In this document: in pieces, positions 8,288 to 17,811 of the stretch | Layout: every line of letters begins with the position of its first letter | Numbering within the stretch: the first letter of the stretch is position 1 | From: Sedimentisphaerales bacterium | GTDB taxonomy: Bacteria > Planctomycetota > Phycisphaerae > Sedimentisphaerales > Anaerobacaceae | Reading direction: 5' to 3' | Length of the DNA stretch: 51,953 bases | Assembly (NCBI GenBank): GCA_016927855.1 | Contig: JAFGLV010000153.1 | Span: 1 to 51,953, forward strand | Translations under genes and position numbers: made by a program | The notes under the pieces: model-generated | Told to the model about the DNA's origin: nothing | Database searches by the model: none | The model's input: only the letters and a program-made list of their open reading frames with translations

Positions 8288-8334
8288 GCGTGAGCTCTCG
8301 GTTCCGCGGCCTCCGCGCCTCTGCGCGAGAAGAG
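8288..8334 (-). repeat. Dispersed repeat, partial inverted copy C
   Basis: On the minus strand it reads CGCGCAGAGGCGCGGAGGC and on through CCGCGGAACCGAGAGCTCACG, matching the first ~45 bases of copies A and B. With copy B it forms a large inverted repeat beside the next gene's end. Confidence 0.6.
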
Positions 8335-8345
8335 ATGCGTGGTTT

Positions 8346-8708
8346 CTATTTCAGGCGGACGGCGGGGAGGCGCTTGAGACGTTGGCTGCGCGGGTCTACT
8401 TCGATGCCTACGGACTCCAGGGCGGTCACGCCCAGGATGGGTTCGGCGTCGTCGGGTCCGAAGATGACGGTCGTACCCACGATGTCACCCATGAACTCGA
8501 TCTCCGCCGTGGCGACGTCCATCTTGACCTCCGACCCGTCGGCCAACTCGTACGTGCGTCTACCTCTTGCCTTGAGTCCGATCTGTGTGAGGTGCTTGCT
8601 GGGCACGAGGCAGTCGATGGCGCTGGTGTCCACGAAAAAAAGCGCCTCCCAGGTCTTGTCCGGCTGTGCCGGGTTGCGGACCCTTACGGTGACGTGAGTC
8701 GTGCCCAT
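8346..8708 (-). CDS. Retropepsin-like clan AA aspartic protease-type protein
   Basis: A 120-residue protein with the single-domain pepsin half-fold of the AF_0612-type clan AA family. The active-site segment is FFVDTSAIDCLVP, with DTS in place of the usual DTG, and the second signature is EPILGVTALESVGIEVDP, close to the ILG...LE.LG..VDP pattern of the family. The ATG at 8708 has GAGG eight bases upstream; an ATG at 8726 is possible but has no ribosome site. No signal peptide, so cytoplasmic. Such proteins would work as dimers. Substrates are unknown, and whether DTS supports catalysis here is not clear (DTS occurs in some active retropepsins). It stands alone. Confidence 0.75.
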   Translation of the reverse strand: MGTTHVTVRVRNPAQPDKTWEALFFVDTSAIDCLVPSKHLTQIGLKARGRRTYELADGSEVKMDVATAEIEFMGDIVGTTVIFGPDDAEPILGVTALESVGIEVDPRSQRLKRLPAVRLK

Positions 8709-9001
8709 CTTACCAACCTCGCTCATGCGCTATCATTAGACTGACCATCAGACCGAGATTGAGTATGCCATTTCCTCCGGCCGGGAGGTAGGGATTTCTG
8801 CGCGACGGAATTGTCTCGATTTGGCGGGGCCTATTGGGTATACTGACAGGGTCTGGGCCGAAACGTGAGGAGATACGACCGCCGGCCGGGGGTGGTCTGG
8901 ATCGGATGTGAAGGCATGTCTGTGGCGCTCCCTTGCCGGTCTTCTCAGGGTTCGGTCCGGCGGTACCGACGCCGAAACCGCAACGATACGAGGAACACGT
9001 C

Positions 9002-12000
9002 ATGCTCCAAAGGGCCGGAATGTGCAGGACAGACGCAGCACGTCGCGTCTCTACGACCCTTCTCTTGGTTTTCGTCTCCGCCACCTGCTGGTGTGGGACC
9101 GTCTGCGGTGCCGAATCCGGTACGGGGCCGGGATTTCCCGTCGTCGTCAACGAGGTCATGGCCTCGAACACCGCGACCATTCGCGACGCGCAGCTCGAAT
9201 ACGACGACTGGATCGAGCTGTACAACGCCGGCGGTGCACCGATCGACCTGGCGGGTCTGTACCTGACGGACGATTTGGACGAGCCGACCCAATGGCGGTT
9301 TCCCGCGGGCAATCGCGCCGCGACCACGATTGCCGCCGGAGGCTACCTGATCGTTTGGGCCGACGAAGGCGCCGGGGTGGGCCTGCACGCGAGCTTCAGT
9401 CTCGATGCGCAGGGCGACGACGTCTATCTCGTCGATGCCGACGGCCAGACCGTGCTCGACCATCTGGCCTTCGGTAAGCAGACCTCTGATGTCTCTTATG
9501 GGCGGCACCCCGACGGCGGCGCCGCGCTGCGGTTCTTCTACGAGCCGACACCTGTCCAGGCCAACAACGAAGGCTATCTGGGCGAGGTCGAGCCACTGCA
9601 CTTCAGTCACGAGCGCGGCTTCTACAATACGTCCTTTGCGCTGACGATCGCCTGTCCCACTGCAGGGGCCGAGATCCTCTATACCACCGACGGGCGCGAT
9701 CCCGACGACGAGTCCGGACGGTTCATTGCCGGCGAGACGTACACCGGTCCGCTGTGGATGGGTACGACGGCTTGCGTGCGGGCGATGGCGGTCAAGGAAG
9801 GCTGGAAGCCGACGGACATCTACACGCACACGTATATCTTCAACGCGCCGGCCCACGTTCGCTCGCTGCCGGTCATCTCGCTGGTCGGCGACGAACGACA
9901 GACCTTCTATGAGCCAGACGGCGTGATGGCGATCGTCGGCGGCACCTACAGCGGCGGCGTCTGGACCTCCAGCAGCGTCGGCAGCTACAACAACGTGCTC
10001 AGCCGCGGCCTGGAGCGTCCCGTCTCGTGCGAGTGGCTCTTTCCGAACGATCCTGACGCGAGCTTCCAGATCGACTGCGGCCTGCGCGTGCACGGCAGCG
10101 ACTACATGCGCCCGCGTTACGTGCGCCAGAACGGCCAGTGGAGTGGATCGGGAAAGTTCGCCTTACGCCTTTACTTTAGAGGCGAGTACGGCGCCAGTTG
10201 GCTCGAGTATCCACTGATCGCCGAGTCCGAGGTCGAGCGGTTCAAGACCGTGGTCCTGCGGGCCGGACACAACGATCAGACCAATCCGTTCATCAAGGAC
10301 GAGTTGATTCGCCGCCTGATGAAAGACATGGGCAGCGCCGCTCCCGTCGGCACGATGGCCAACCTCTTCATCAACGGCCAGTACAAGGGCTACTTCAATC
10401 CAACGGAGCACGTCAAGGAGGAGGCCTGCCAGGAGTGGTTCGACAGCGACCAGCCGTGGGACGTCATGACGATGAGCGGCATCCGCGACGGCAACGCGGA
10501 TAGCTGGAACGCGATGCTCAACTACGCGCGGAACAACAACCTGGCGCTCGACGTGCACTACCAGGAGATCGCCAAACGGCTCGACATTCCGCAGTTCATC
10601 GACTATCTCATCATGCGGCTCTGGCCCAACGACTGGGACTGGCCGCAGAATAACTGGTCCGCCGCCGCGGAGCGCAGCCCGAACGGCCAGTGGAAGTTCT
10701 TCGTCTGGGACGCCGAGGGCACCTTCGAGACCAACCAGCTCAACAACATCCGGTTTAGCGAGCTGAACAACCAGAGCAACGCCAACGGCTGGCTCTACCG
10801 CGCGCTCAAAGCCAACGCGACGTTCCGCCAGACCTTCGGCGACCGCCTCCAGCAGCACTTCTTCAACAACGGCGCTCTGACCGCCTCGAACGTGGAGAGG
10901 CGCTTCCGAGAGTTGCAGGAGGAGCTGCGCGGCGTCATTCCCAACATGAACACCTACATCGTCGACACGTGGGTGCCGAGTCGCCAGTCGATCTTCCTGA
11001 ACGCGTGCATCAGCGAAGGGCTCTATACGTTCGGCGGTCCGGTCTTCGCGCTCAACGGCTTTCCGTCGAAGGGCGGCTACGCGTCGCCAGGCGACTGGTT
11101 GCTGATCAACCCCACCCAGGTCAACGCGAGCGTCTACTACACGTTGGACGGGGCCAGTCCCGGCACGCCGGGACCGGTGGGACCGGTGACACTGGTGAAC
11201 CTGGTCACGCGCGAGACGCCCAAACGCGTTTTCGTCCCGACCGGTCCCGTTGACGACTGGCAGTATGGGCGAGGCTTCAACGATTCGTCCTGGACGTACT
11301 CCGGCGGCTCGCCCGGCGGCGTCGGCTACGAGCGCAGCAGTGGCTACGAGAGCTTCATCGGCACCGACGTCGGTGACCAGATGTACGGCGTCAATGGCTC
11401 GTGCTACATCCGTATTCCCTTCACCTTCTCCGGCGATAAGGCCTCGTTCGACGGCATGACACTCAACGCGCAATACGACGACGGCTTCATCGTGTATCTC
11501 AACGGCGTCGAGATCGCGCGGCGCAACTTCACCGGCGAGCCGGCCTGGGATTCGCTGGCCAGCGCCTCGCACGACGACACCGCGGCGCTGGGGTTCGAGG
11601 CTATCGACGTCAGCAACTTCCTGTACCTGCTCAAGACCGGGACGAACCTCCTGTCGATCCACGCGCTGAACGTTTCGCTGACGAGCTCCGATTTCCTGTT
11701 GGCGGCGGAACTGGCGGTCACGCGGTTGCCGGAGACCGAGCTGAAGGTCGATGCGCTTCGCTACAGCGAGCCGATCCCGTTGACCAAGAGCGTGAAGGTC
11801 AAGGCCCGCGCGCTGGTGGGCAACCGGTGGAGCGCGTTGAGCGAAGCGGTCTTCTCGGTCGGTCCGGTGGCCGAGAGCCTGCGCATCAGCGAGATCATGT
11901 ACCATCCGTCGGATACCGGAAATCCCGACGACCCCAACACCGAGTTTGTCGAGCTGGTCAACGTCGGTGACACGACGATCAGCCTGAACCTGGTCCGCTT

Positions 12001-13384
12001 CACGGACGGGATCGATTTTGCCTTCCCTGATGTGGAGTTGGCGCCGGGTGCGCGTTGCCTGCTGGCCAGGGACATCGCGGCGATCAAGGCCAGGTACGGC
12101 TCGCGTCTGTCCGTGCTCGGCCAGTATGCCGGCAACCTGAACAACGCCGGCGAGCGGATCGAACTGGTCGATGCGGCCGGTGGCGTCATTCAGAGCTTCA
12201 CCTATCGTGACGACTGGTACCGGCTCACCGACGGCGGCGGCTTCTCGCTCACCGCGTGCGACCCGGCCGGCACGAGCGCCGACGGCTGGAATGCGAAGGA
12301 GGCCTGGCGTCCCAGCGCCGCGGTGGAGGGAACACCCGGTTTCAGCGACGGGGGTCTGCTTGTCCAGCCCGGCGCGGTGGTCATCAACGAGCTTCTGGCC
12401 AACTCCTCCGGCGGCATTCCCGACTGGATCGAGCTGCACAACACCACCGACGAGACGATCGAGATCGGCGGCTGGTTCGTCAGCGACGACGTCAAGGCTT
12501 TGACCAAGTACGAGATCGCGCCGGGCACGGCCATCGGTCCGCATGGCTATGCCATCTTCACGGACGAGACACACTTCGGCGACGGAGACGATCCTGGATG
12601 TCACGAGCCTTTCGGACTGAGCCGGGATGGCGAGACGGTCTACCTGCACTCCGGTTCCGGCGGTGCCCTGACCGGCTACAGCGAGTGGCAGGAGTTCGGC
12701 GCTTCGGAGCCGGGTGTGTCGCTCGGCCGTTATCTTGCCGACAGCGGCGGCGCCTGCTACTTCGTCCCGCTGACGGCGCCCACACCGGGCAGCGCCAATG
12801 CCTCGCCGCGCGTCGGGCCCATCGTCATCAGCGAGATCATGTACCATCCGAGCGGCCATGCGGATGCCGAGTACATCGAGCTGCTCAACATCGGCGACGC
12901 CGACGTGACGCTGTACGACTTCGAGCGCGACGCGCCGTGGCGCCTCAGCGACAATCCCGATGCGCCGACGATAGAATTGCTGTTCGGCGCCGAGTACCCC
13001 ATCACGCTGACGCCGGGCCAGTATTTCCTGATCGTCAAAGACTGGTCGGTGTTCAAGAACGAGCACGTCGGCCGCCTTCCCTCCCTCGTCATGGAGTGGC
13101 GCACCGGGAGCCTGAGCGACGCGGGCGCGACTGTCACGCTCAGCCGGCCGGGCGAGCTGGACGACGACGGACAGCGGCGCTGGTACAGCGTCGACGCGGT
13201 CGCCTATAGCGACGGATCGCACCCCGACGCGTTCGACGGCGCCGCCGATCCCTGGCCTGCCGAAGCTGACGGTCAGGGCCTCTCGCTGACACGCCTCGAC
13301 GCGCGCCGCTATGGCGACGATCCCGCCAACTGGCAGGCCACTGACCCCTCGCCCGGCACGCTCAAGAGCCGCTCGACCCCCTAG
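9002..13384 (+). CDS. Giant secreted protein: lamin-tail domains, chitobiase-like domains and CotH kinase-like domain
   Basis: A 1460-residue exported protein. After a signal peptide (~1-36) come, in order: a lamin-tail domain (~45-175, VVVNEVMASN...DDWIELYN), a chitobiase C-terminal-like beta domain (~195-265, ILYTTDGRDP), a CotH-type domain (~275-650, with KTVVLRAGHNDQTNPFIKDE, NLFINGQYKGYFNPTEH and FFVWDAEGTFETN), a second chitobiase-like domain (VYYTLDGASPG), a galactose-binding-like sandwich (~735-900, FIVYLNGVEIARRNF), and three more lamin-tail domains (two opening I(S)EIMYHPS, one VVINELLANSS). CotH of Bacillus is an atypical kinase that phosphorylates spore coat proteins; here the role is unknown. 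ATG 9002 has AGGA eight bases upstream. No C-terminal anchor is seen. It heads the surface-protein block. Confidence 0.88.
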   Translation: MLQRAGMCRTDAARRVSTTLLLVFVSATCWCGTVCGAESGTGPGFPVVVNEVMASNTATIRDAQLEYDDWIELYNAGGAPIDLAGLYLTDDLDEPTQWRFPAGNRAATTIAAGGYLIVWADEGAGVGLHASFSLDAQGDDVYLVDADGQTVLDHLAFGKQTSDVSYGRHPDGGAALRFFYEPTPVQANNEGYLGEVEPLHFSHERGFYNTSFALTIACPTAGAEILYTTDGRDPDDESGRFIAGETYTGPLWMGTTACVRAMAVKEGWKPTDIYTHTYIFNAPAHVRSLPVISLVGDERQTFYEPDGVMAIVGGTYSGGVWTSSSVGSYNNVLSRGLERPVSCEWLFPNDPDASFQIDCGLRVHGSDYMRPRYVRQNGQWSGSGKFALRLYFRGEYGASWLEYPLIAESEVERFKTVVLRAGHNDQTNPFIKDELIRRLMKDMGSAAPVGTMANLFINGQYKGYFNPTEHVKEEACQEWFDSDQPWDVMTMSGIRDGNADSWNAMLNYARNNNLALDVHYQEIAKRLDIPQFIDYLIMRLWPNDWDWPQNNWSAAAERSPNGQWKFFVWDAEGTFETNQLNNIRFSELNNQSNANGWLYRALKANATFRQTFGDRLQQHFFNNGALTASNVERRFRELQEELRGVIPNMNTYIVDTWVPSRQSIFLNACISEGLYTFGGPVFALNGFPSKGGYASPGDWLLINPTQVNASVYYTLDGASPGTPGPVGPVTLVNLVTRETPKRVFVPTGPVDDWQYGRGFNDSSWTYSGGSPGGVGYERSSGYESFIGTDVGDQMYGVNGSCYIRIPFTFSGDKASFDGMTLNAQYDDGFIVYLNGVEIARRNFTGEPAWDSLASASHDDTAALGFEAIDVSNFLYLLKTGTNLLSIHALNVSLTSSDFLLAAELAVTRLPETELKVDALRYSEPIPLTKSVKVKARALVGNRWSALSEAVFSVGPVAESLRISEIMYHPSDTGNPDDPNTEFVELVNVGDTTISLNLVRFTDGIDFAFPDVELAPGARCLLARDIAAIKARYGSRLSVLGQYAGNLNNAGERIELVDAAGGVIQSFTYRDDWYRLTDGGGFSLTACDPAGTSADGWNAKEAWRPSAAVEGTPGFSDGGLLVQPGAVVINELLANSSGGIPDWIELHNTTDETIEIGGWFVSDDVKALTKYEIAPGTAIGPHGYAIFTDETHFGDGDDPGCHEPFGLSRDGETVYLHSGSGGALTGYSEWQEFGASEPGVSLGRYLADSGGACYFVPLTAPTPGSANASPRVGPIVISEIMYHPSGHADAEYIELLNIGDADVTLYDFERDAPWRLSDNPDAPTIELLFGAEYPITLTPGQYFLIVKDWSVFKNEHVGRLPSLVMEWRTGSLSDAGATVTLSRPGELDDDGQRRWYSVDAVAYSDGSHPDAFDGAADPWPAEADGQGLSLTRLDARRYGDDPANWQATDPSPGTLKSRSTP

Positions 13385-13508
13385 CTGCCATTTCTTGCCC
13401 ATTCCAGGCGAAAAAGCCGCTCGAATGCGTCACAGAAGCCCGCTTCGCCAGACTTCTTATAGACCACGAGAAGTTCTTGCCAGTTTCCGCCCGCGCCGGG
13501 GCATAGAC

Positions 13509-13517
13509 TGCTATAAT
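13509..13517 (+). promoter_or_regulatory. Extended -10 promoter of the first GLUG gene
   Basis: TGCTATAAT is a perfect extended -10 box (TGn then TATAAT). No good -35 box is seen, as is usual for extended -10 promoters. The start codon lies 39 bases downstream, separating this gene from the CotH gene. Confidence 0.6.
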
Positions 13518-13555
13518 GCCGGTAGGTGGAAGCGTTGCGGTAGAAGGGGAGTGCC

Positions 13556-15580
13556 ATGAGAGCGTTGGAAGGGATTTTGCGTGGGACGGTTTTGTCCGTG
13601 CTCATCGGGGCGACGATCGTGTGTGCGGCGGCGCAGGAGGTGGAGTTTGCCGGCGGGACGGGTGAGCCGAACGATCCCTATCAGATCGCGACCGTCGAGC
13701 AACTGCTGAGCATCAATTCTTCGGACGACCTGCTCGAGAAGCACTACATCATGGTCCGCTCGCTCGACATGTCCGGCCTGATGCTGAGCGAGCCGGTGAT
13801 CTCGACGTTCGAGGGCACTTTCGACGGCAATGGCTACGCGGTGCGGAATCTGCGCATCGAGGGCGAAGGCGAACTGGGACTGTTCCACACGATCTCGTAC
13901 GGTGCCGAGGTCAGAAACCTGGGAGTCGTCAACGTCCAAATCGTTGGTGGCTCCAATTGCGGCGGCCTGGCCTCGCGCAACTGGGGCCGGGTGGTCAACT
14001 GCTACACCACCGGCGCGGTGATCGGCGCTGCCGCGGCCGTCAGAGAAGACATCCCGGGGCGTCCGTCCGGGCGCGGCGGCCCCCCCGGCGAGCCCTCGAC
14101 AAGCAATATAGGCGGACTTCTGGGGCTGAACAATAGCACTGAGTCGTTGGTCGTGAATTGTTACAGCACCGCGACGGTCATAGGCGGCACGTTTATCGGC
14201 GGGTTGATCGGCCAGAACGCGCGTGACGTGTCGTCCTGCTATGCGACCGGCGAGGTAACCGGCGTCGGAACCGTCGGCGGACTGGTGGGCCTGCATGTCA
14301 ATGGAAGCATCACCGACAGCTATTCTCTCGCCTCGGTTGCGGCGCAATCGCGCGTCGCCGGCGGATTGGTCGGTTTCAATATGGACGGCCGAATTACCTC
14401 CTGCTATTCGGGTGCCAAGGTAGTGAATCAGGGTGAGTTTACCGGCGGGGTCGTCGCACAGAACCAAGGCCGAATCTTCTCGTGCTACGCCGAGGGCAGC
14501 GTGACGGGAACAGACTATGTCGGCGGTCTGGCGGGAGAGAGCAACCGCACGATCATCGCGTGCTATGCCGCCGCCACGGTGACTGGCCAAGGCGCACATG
14601 TCGGCGCCCTGGTGGGCACCGATTGGGATGAGCACCCGGTGGCTGACAGCTACTTTCTCGACCCAGCCGCCGGCGGGGGGCCCGACAATGGGAAGGGCGT
14701 CGCGCTGACGGATGCGCAAATGAGACGCCAGGCGAGCTTCGTCGGCTTCGACTTTTGGGGGACCGCTGAGGACGGTACGCACGACCTGTGGTTCATGCCG
14801 GACGATGCCTACCCGATTCTAATCTGGCAGGCGGCAGCGGACGATGTCGTAGCGATCCCGGAAGTGTTGGGACTGTCGCTCGAAGAGGCAACCGCAGTGC
14901 TCGAAGAGGCGGGCTTTGTGATTGGCGAGATCAGCTACGATTATTATCGGCTTACTCCACCGGGCTGTGTCATCACTGTTGATCCGTATGCGTTCGCGGC
15001 GCCGGGCGCCGAGATCGACCTGATCGTGAGCCTGGAGGGGACGTACGATTGGGCTGAAAACCCCGGCGACGGGACCGCTGCCAATCCTTACCAGATCGCG
15101 ACGCCCGGCCAGTTGGAGTCGATCGCCGACGACCCGGCGCTGCTCAACAAGCACCTCGCCCTGGCTGCCGATCTGGACATGGTGGGCCGGACATATCAGG
15201 TGGCGCTGATCGCGCCCGATACCAGCAGGTTCAACGCGTTCGAAGGCACGCCGTTCACTGGCACCTTCAACGGACAGGATCACGTCATCCGCAACCTGAC
15301 CATGCGTCCGTTCGACGCGAGCTTTAGCGACAACTACGTCGGCCTGTTCGGCAAGATCGACAAGACCGGTTTGGTCGAGAACCTGCGCCTGCTGGACGCC
15401 GACGTGACAGGAGGCGGCTCGCACAACTACGTCGGCATCCTGGTCGGCTACAACACCGGGACGATAAGGAACTGCTCCGTCAGCGGCTTCATCCGTGGCG
15501 GCGACCGCGACGGCGCCGGTCTGGCCGGCTACAGCCTCAAGGCGCCGACCGGCTGTCACATCGACGTGATGCGCCTGTGA
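13556..15580 (+). CDS. Secreted GLUG-PASTA-GLUG protein, copy 1
   Basis: A 674-residue exported protein. Signal peptide ~1-26 (ends CAAAQ). Residues ~28-400 begin EFAGGTGEPNDPYQIATVEQL and then carry about ten GLUG-type repeats (GGLVG...ITDSYS, with NCYxTG/SCYATG steps), a beta-solenoid fold. Residues ~430-497 are one PASTA domain (IPEVLGLSLEEATAVLEEAGF). A second, shorter solenoid (~500-674) opens with the same NPYQIATPGQL theme. A Pro/Gly-rich insert (IPGRPSGRGGPPG) interrupts the first solenoid. PASTA domains elsewhere bind peptidoglycan, usually on kinases or penicillin-binding proteins; one between two GLUG solenoids is not the usual setting. AAGGGGAG precedes the ATG. Copies 2 and 3 follow in tandem. 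Function unknown; adhesion or matrix role is inference. Confidence 0.88.
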   Translation: MRALEGILRGTVLSVLIGATIVCAAAQEVEFAGGTGEPNDPYQIATVEQLLSINSSDDLLEKHYIMVRSLDMSGLMLSEPVISTFEGTFDGNGYAVRNLRIEGEGELGLFHTISYGAEVRNLGVVNVQIVGGSNCGGLASRNWGRVVNCYTTGAVIGAAAAVREDIPGRPSGRGGPPGEPSTSNIGGLLGLNNSTESLVVNCYSTATVIGGTFIGGLIGQNARDVSSCYATGEVTGVGTVGGLVGLHVNGSITDSYSLASVAAQSRVAGGLVGFNMDGRITSCYSGAKVVNQGEFTGGVVAQNQGRIFSCYAEGSVTGTDYVGGLAGESNRTIIACYAAATVTGQGAHVGALVGTDWDEHPVADSYFLDPAAGGGPDNGKGVALTDAQMRRQASFVGFDFWGTAEDGTHDLWFMPDDAYPILIWQAAADDVVAIPEVLGLSLEEATAVLEEAGFVIGEISYDYYRLTPPGCVITVDPYAFAAPGAEIDLIVSLEGTYDWAENPGDGTAANPYQIATPGQLESIADDPALLNKHLALAADLDMVGRTYQVALIAPDTSRFNAFEGTPFTGTFNGQDHVIRNLTMRPFDASFSDNYVGLFGKIDKTGLVENLRLLDADVTGGGSHNYVGILVGYNTGTIRNCSVSGFIRGGDRDGAGLAGYSLKAPTGCHIDVMRL

Positions 15581-15633
15581 TCGTGATCTGTGACCCGGGC
15601 CACGAGCCACGAGTCACGGGCCACGTAGAGCAG

Positions 15634-15687
15634 CGTAGGGTGTGCACCGCACACCAGCGGAGGAAGGTGGGCAATGCCCACCCTACG
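15634..15687. repeat. Palindromic intergenic repeat (CGTAGGG...CCCTACG)
   Basis: CGTAGGGTGTGC and GGTGGGCAATGCCCACC end in CCCTACG, so the whole 54 bases and also its inner parts are self-complementary. It lies between GLUG copies 1 and 2 and belongs to the same style as 5342, 7628 and 7738. Confidence 0.6.
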
Positions 15688-15707
15688 AGTTACGGAAAGG
15701 AAGTGAT

Positions 15708-17732
15708 ATGAGAGTATTAGAGAGTTGCTGGGGGAAGGCGGTTCTGATGGTGCTCGCCTCGGGGCTGGCTTTCTGCGAGGTTGTGGCGGACGTCGAGTTC
15801 GCCGGCGGGACAGGTGAGCCGAACGACCCGTATCAGATCGCGACCGTCGCGCAACTGCTGAGCATCGGTTCGTCGGCAGACCTGCGCGGCAAGCATTACG
15901 TGCTGATTGCTTCGCTCGACCTGTCCGGCCGGATGCTGACCGAGGCGCCGATGCCGTCTTTCGCAGGCACCTTCGACGGCGCCGGCTACGTCGTGCGGAA
16001 TCTGCGGATCGAGGGTGAAGCAGCAGGGGGCCTGTTCCGCTCGATTGCGGGCGGCGCGGAGGTCAGAAACCTGGGCGTCGTCAACGTTCAGATTGTCGGC
16101 GGCTCTATCTGCGGCGGATTGGCCTCGTCCAACAGCGGCCACCTCGTCAACTGCTACACCACCGGCGCCGTCATTAGCGCCGTCGCGAAGGTCATTGAGT
16201 CTCCTGGGCGTCCGTCGGGGCGCTGGGGAGGAAATCTCGAACCGAGGTGTCAGAACACCGGCGGTCTAGTGGCCTCCAACCACGGCACCGTAACCGAGTG
16301 CTACAGCACCGCCGCGGTCCTCGGCGATGAGTACGTCGGCGGCCTGGTGGGTACCAATGGCGGCACGGTATCTTCCTGCCATTCCACCGGCGAGGTGACC
16401 GGCGACATCGACGTTGGCGGTTTGGTCGGCTTCAACGTCGGGTATGTTACTTCCTCCTACTGCCTCGGCTGCGTGGCAGGCGAGACGCGGGCCGTCGGCG
16501 GGCTGGTGGGCAGCAACAATCAAGGCCGAATCACCTCAAGCTTTGCCGCCGCAACGGTGGTCTGCCAGGGCGACCAGGTCGGGGGTCTGACCGGGCATAC
16601 CGGCCTTCGCGGCAGCGTCTCTTCCTGCTATGCGCGCGGCTCAGTGACAGGCGCGGACCTGGTCGGTGGGCTCGTGGGATCCAGTGGCGGCACACTGACC
16701 ATGTCATATACCGTCGCTACTGTGACAGGCACAGGCCAAAACGTCGGGGCGCTGGCAGGTTCCCACTACTTCGAAGGGCCGGTGACGGCCGGGTACTTTC
16801 TCGACCCTGCCGACGGCGGCGGGCCGGACAACGAGGTCGGTATCCCGTTGACAGACGTGCAAATGAGGCAGCAGGCCAGCTTTGTCGGCTTCGATTTCTG
16901 GGGTACCGCGGCCGATGGTCAAGGGGACTTGTGGTTCATGCCGCCGGACGGCTATCCGCTCCTGGCCTGGCAGGCGGGCGACAGCGGCCTGGAGGCCGTC
17001 CCGGATGTGTCGGGCATGTCCCCGGAGGAGGCAACGGCCGCGCTGGAGGCCGCCGGCTTCGTGGCCGGAGAGGTCAGCTACGATTTCCATCGGACTATCC
17101 CGGCCGGGTGCGTCATCCGCGCCGACCCTCATACGCTCGCGCTGCCGGGCGCTACGATCGACCTGATCGTGAGCTTGGAGGGCTCCTACGACTGGGCCGA
17201 CAACCCCGGCGACGGCACCGGCGCCAATCCGTACCAGATCGCAACCCCCGGCCAGTTGGAGTCCCTGGCGGACCATCCGGAGTTGATGGACAAGTGGTTC
17301 GTGCTGGTCGCCGATCTGGACATGGCGGCGCGAGTGTATGAGAACACCCTGATCGCTCCGAACCCTGTGCGCGGCAAGAGCTTTGTGGGCGTGCCTTTCA
17401 CCGGGCGTTTCGACGGACAGGGCCACACCATCCACAATCTGACCATCCGTCCCGTAGACGTCCATGAGAGCTCCGACTACATGGGTCTGTTCGGGATGAT
17501 CGAGCAGGGTGGCCGGGTGGAGGATCTGCACTTTGTCAGCGCCGACATCACGGGTGCCGGTGGCGGCAGTGGCCACGTCGGGGTCCTGGCCGGCTACAGC
17601 AACGGAGTGGTCAAAGATTGCTCCGCCACCGGCCTGATCCGCGGTGGCGACGTTCTTGAAAGCGACGGCCTCATCGGTTACAGCCGCGTGCTGCCGAGCA
17701 ACTGCCTCGTAGACGTGACCTGGTTGATGTGA
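15708..17732 (+). CDS. Secreted GLUG-PASTA-GLUG protein, copy 2
   Basis: Also 674 residues, co-linear with copy 1: signal peptide (~1-26, LASGLAFCEVVAD), first GLUG solenoid (~28-400) opening EFAGGTGEPNDPYQIATVAQL, PASTA domain (~430-497, VPDVSGMSPEEATAALEAAGF), second solenoid to the end. It keeps a Pro/Gly insert at the same place (SPGRPSGRWGG). The ATG at 15708 with GGAAAGGAAG upstream is preferred; the open frame begins earlier inside the intergenic palindrome. I see no separate promoter, so it may be co-transcribed with copy 1 through the 127-base gap. No anchor or membrane segment besides the signal peptide. Confidence 0.87.
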   Translation: MRVLESCWGKAVLMVLASGLAFCEVVADVEFAGGTGEPNDPYQIATVAQLLSIGSSADLRGKHYVLIASLDLSGRMLTEAPMPSFAGTFDGAGYVVRNLRIEGEAAGGLFRSIAGGAEVRNLGVVNVQIVGGSICGGLASSNSGHLVNCYTTGAVISAVAKVIESPGRPSGRWGGNLEPRCQNTGGLVASNHGTVTECYSTAAVLGDEYVGGLVGTNGGTVSSCHSTGEVTGDIDVGGLVGFNVGYVTSSYCLGCVAGETRAVGGLVGSNNQGRITSSFAAATVVCQGDQVGGLTGHTGLRGSVSSCYARGSVTGADLVGGLVGSSGGTLTMSYTVATVTGTGQNVGALAGSHYFEGPVTAGYFLDPADGGGPDNEVGIPLTDVQMRQQASFVGFDFWGTAADGQGDLWFMPPDGYPLLAWQAGDSGLEAVPDVSGMSPEEATAALEAAGFVAGEVSYDFHRTIPAGCVIRADPHTLALPGATIDLIVSLEGSYDWADNPGDGTGANPYQIATPGQLESLADHPELMDKWFVLVADLDMAARVYENTLIAPNPVRGKSFVGVPFTGRFDGQGHTIHNLTIRPVDVHESSDYMGLFGMIEQGGRVEDLHFVSADITGAGGGSGHVGVLAGYSNGVVKDCSATGLIRGGDVLESDGLIGYSRVLPSNCLVDVTWLM

Positions 17733-17751
17733 GAAGACGCGTAAGTCGGTT

Positions 17752-17784
17752 GCGGTTGCGCGACACGACAAGCCTCGCAACCGC
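17752..17784 (+). terminator. Stem-loop after GLUG copy 2
   Basis: GCGGTTGCG and CGCAACCGC form a perfect 9-bp stem with a 15-base loop, 20 bases after the stop codon. A T5 run follows only about 20 bases later, so termination is possible but not certain. A new promoter follows directly. Confidence 0.45.
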
Positions 17785-17811
17785 CAGACGCGAGCCGTGC
17801 TGGTTTTTGGC

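Noticed and set aside
10163..13402. 1079-codon open frame on the minus strand
   Set aside because: It runs opposite the lamin-tail/CotH gene, whose domains are unmistakable; the antisense product shows no domain.
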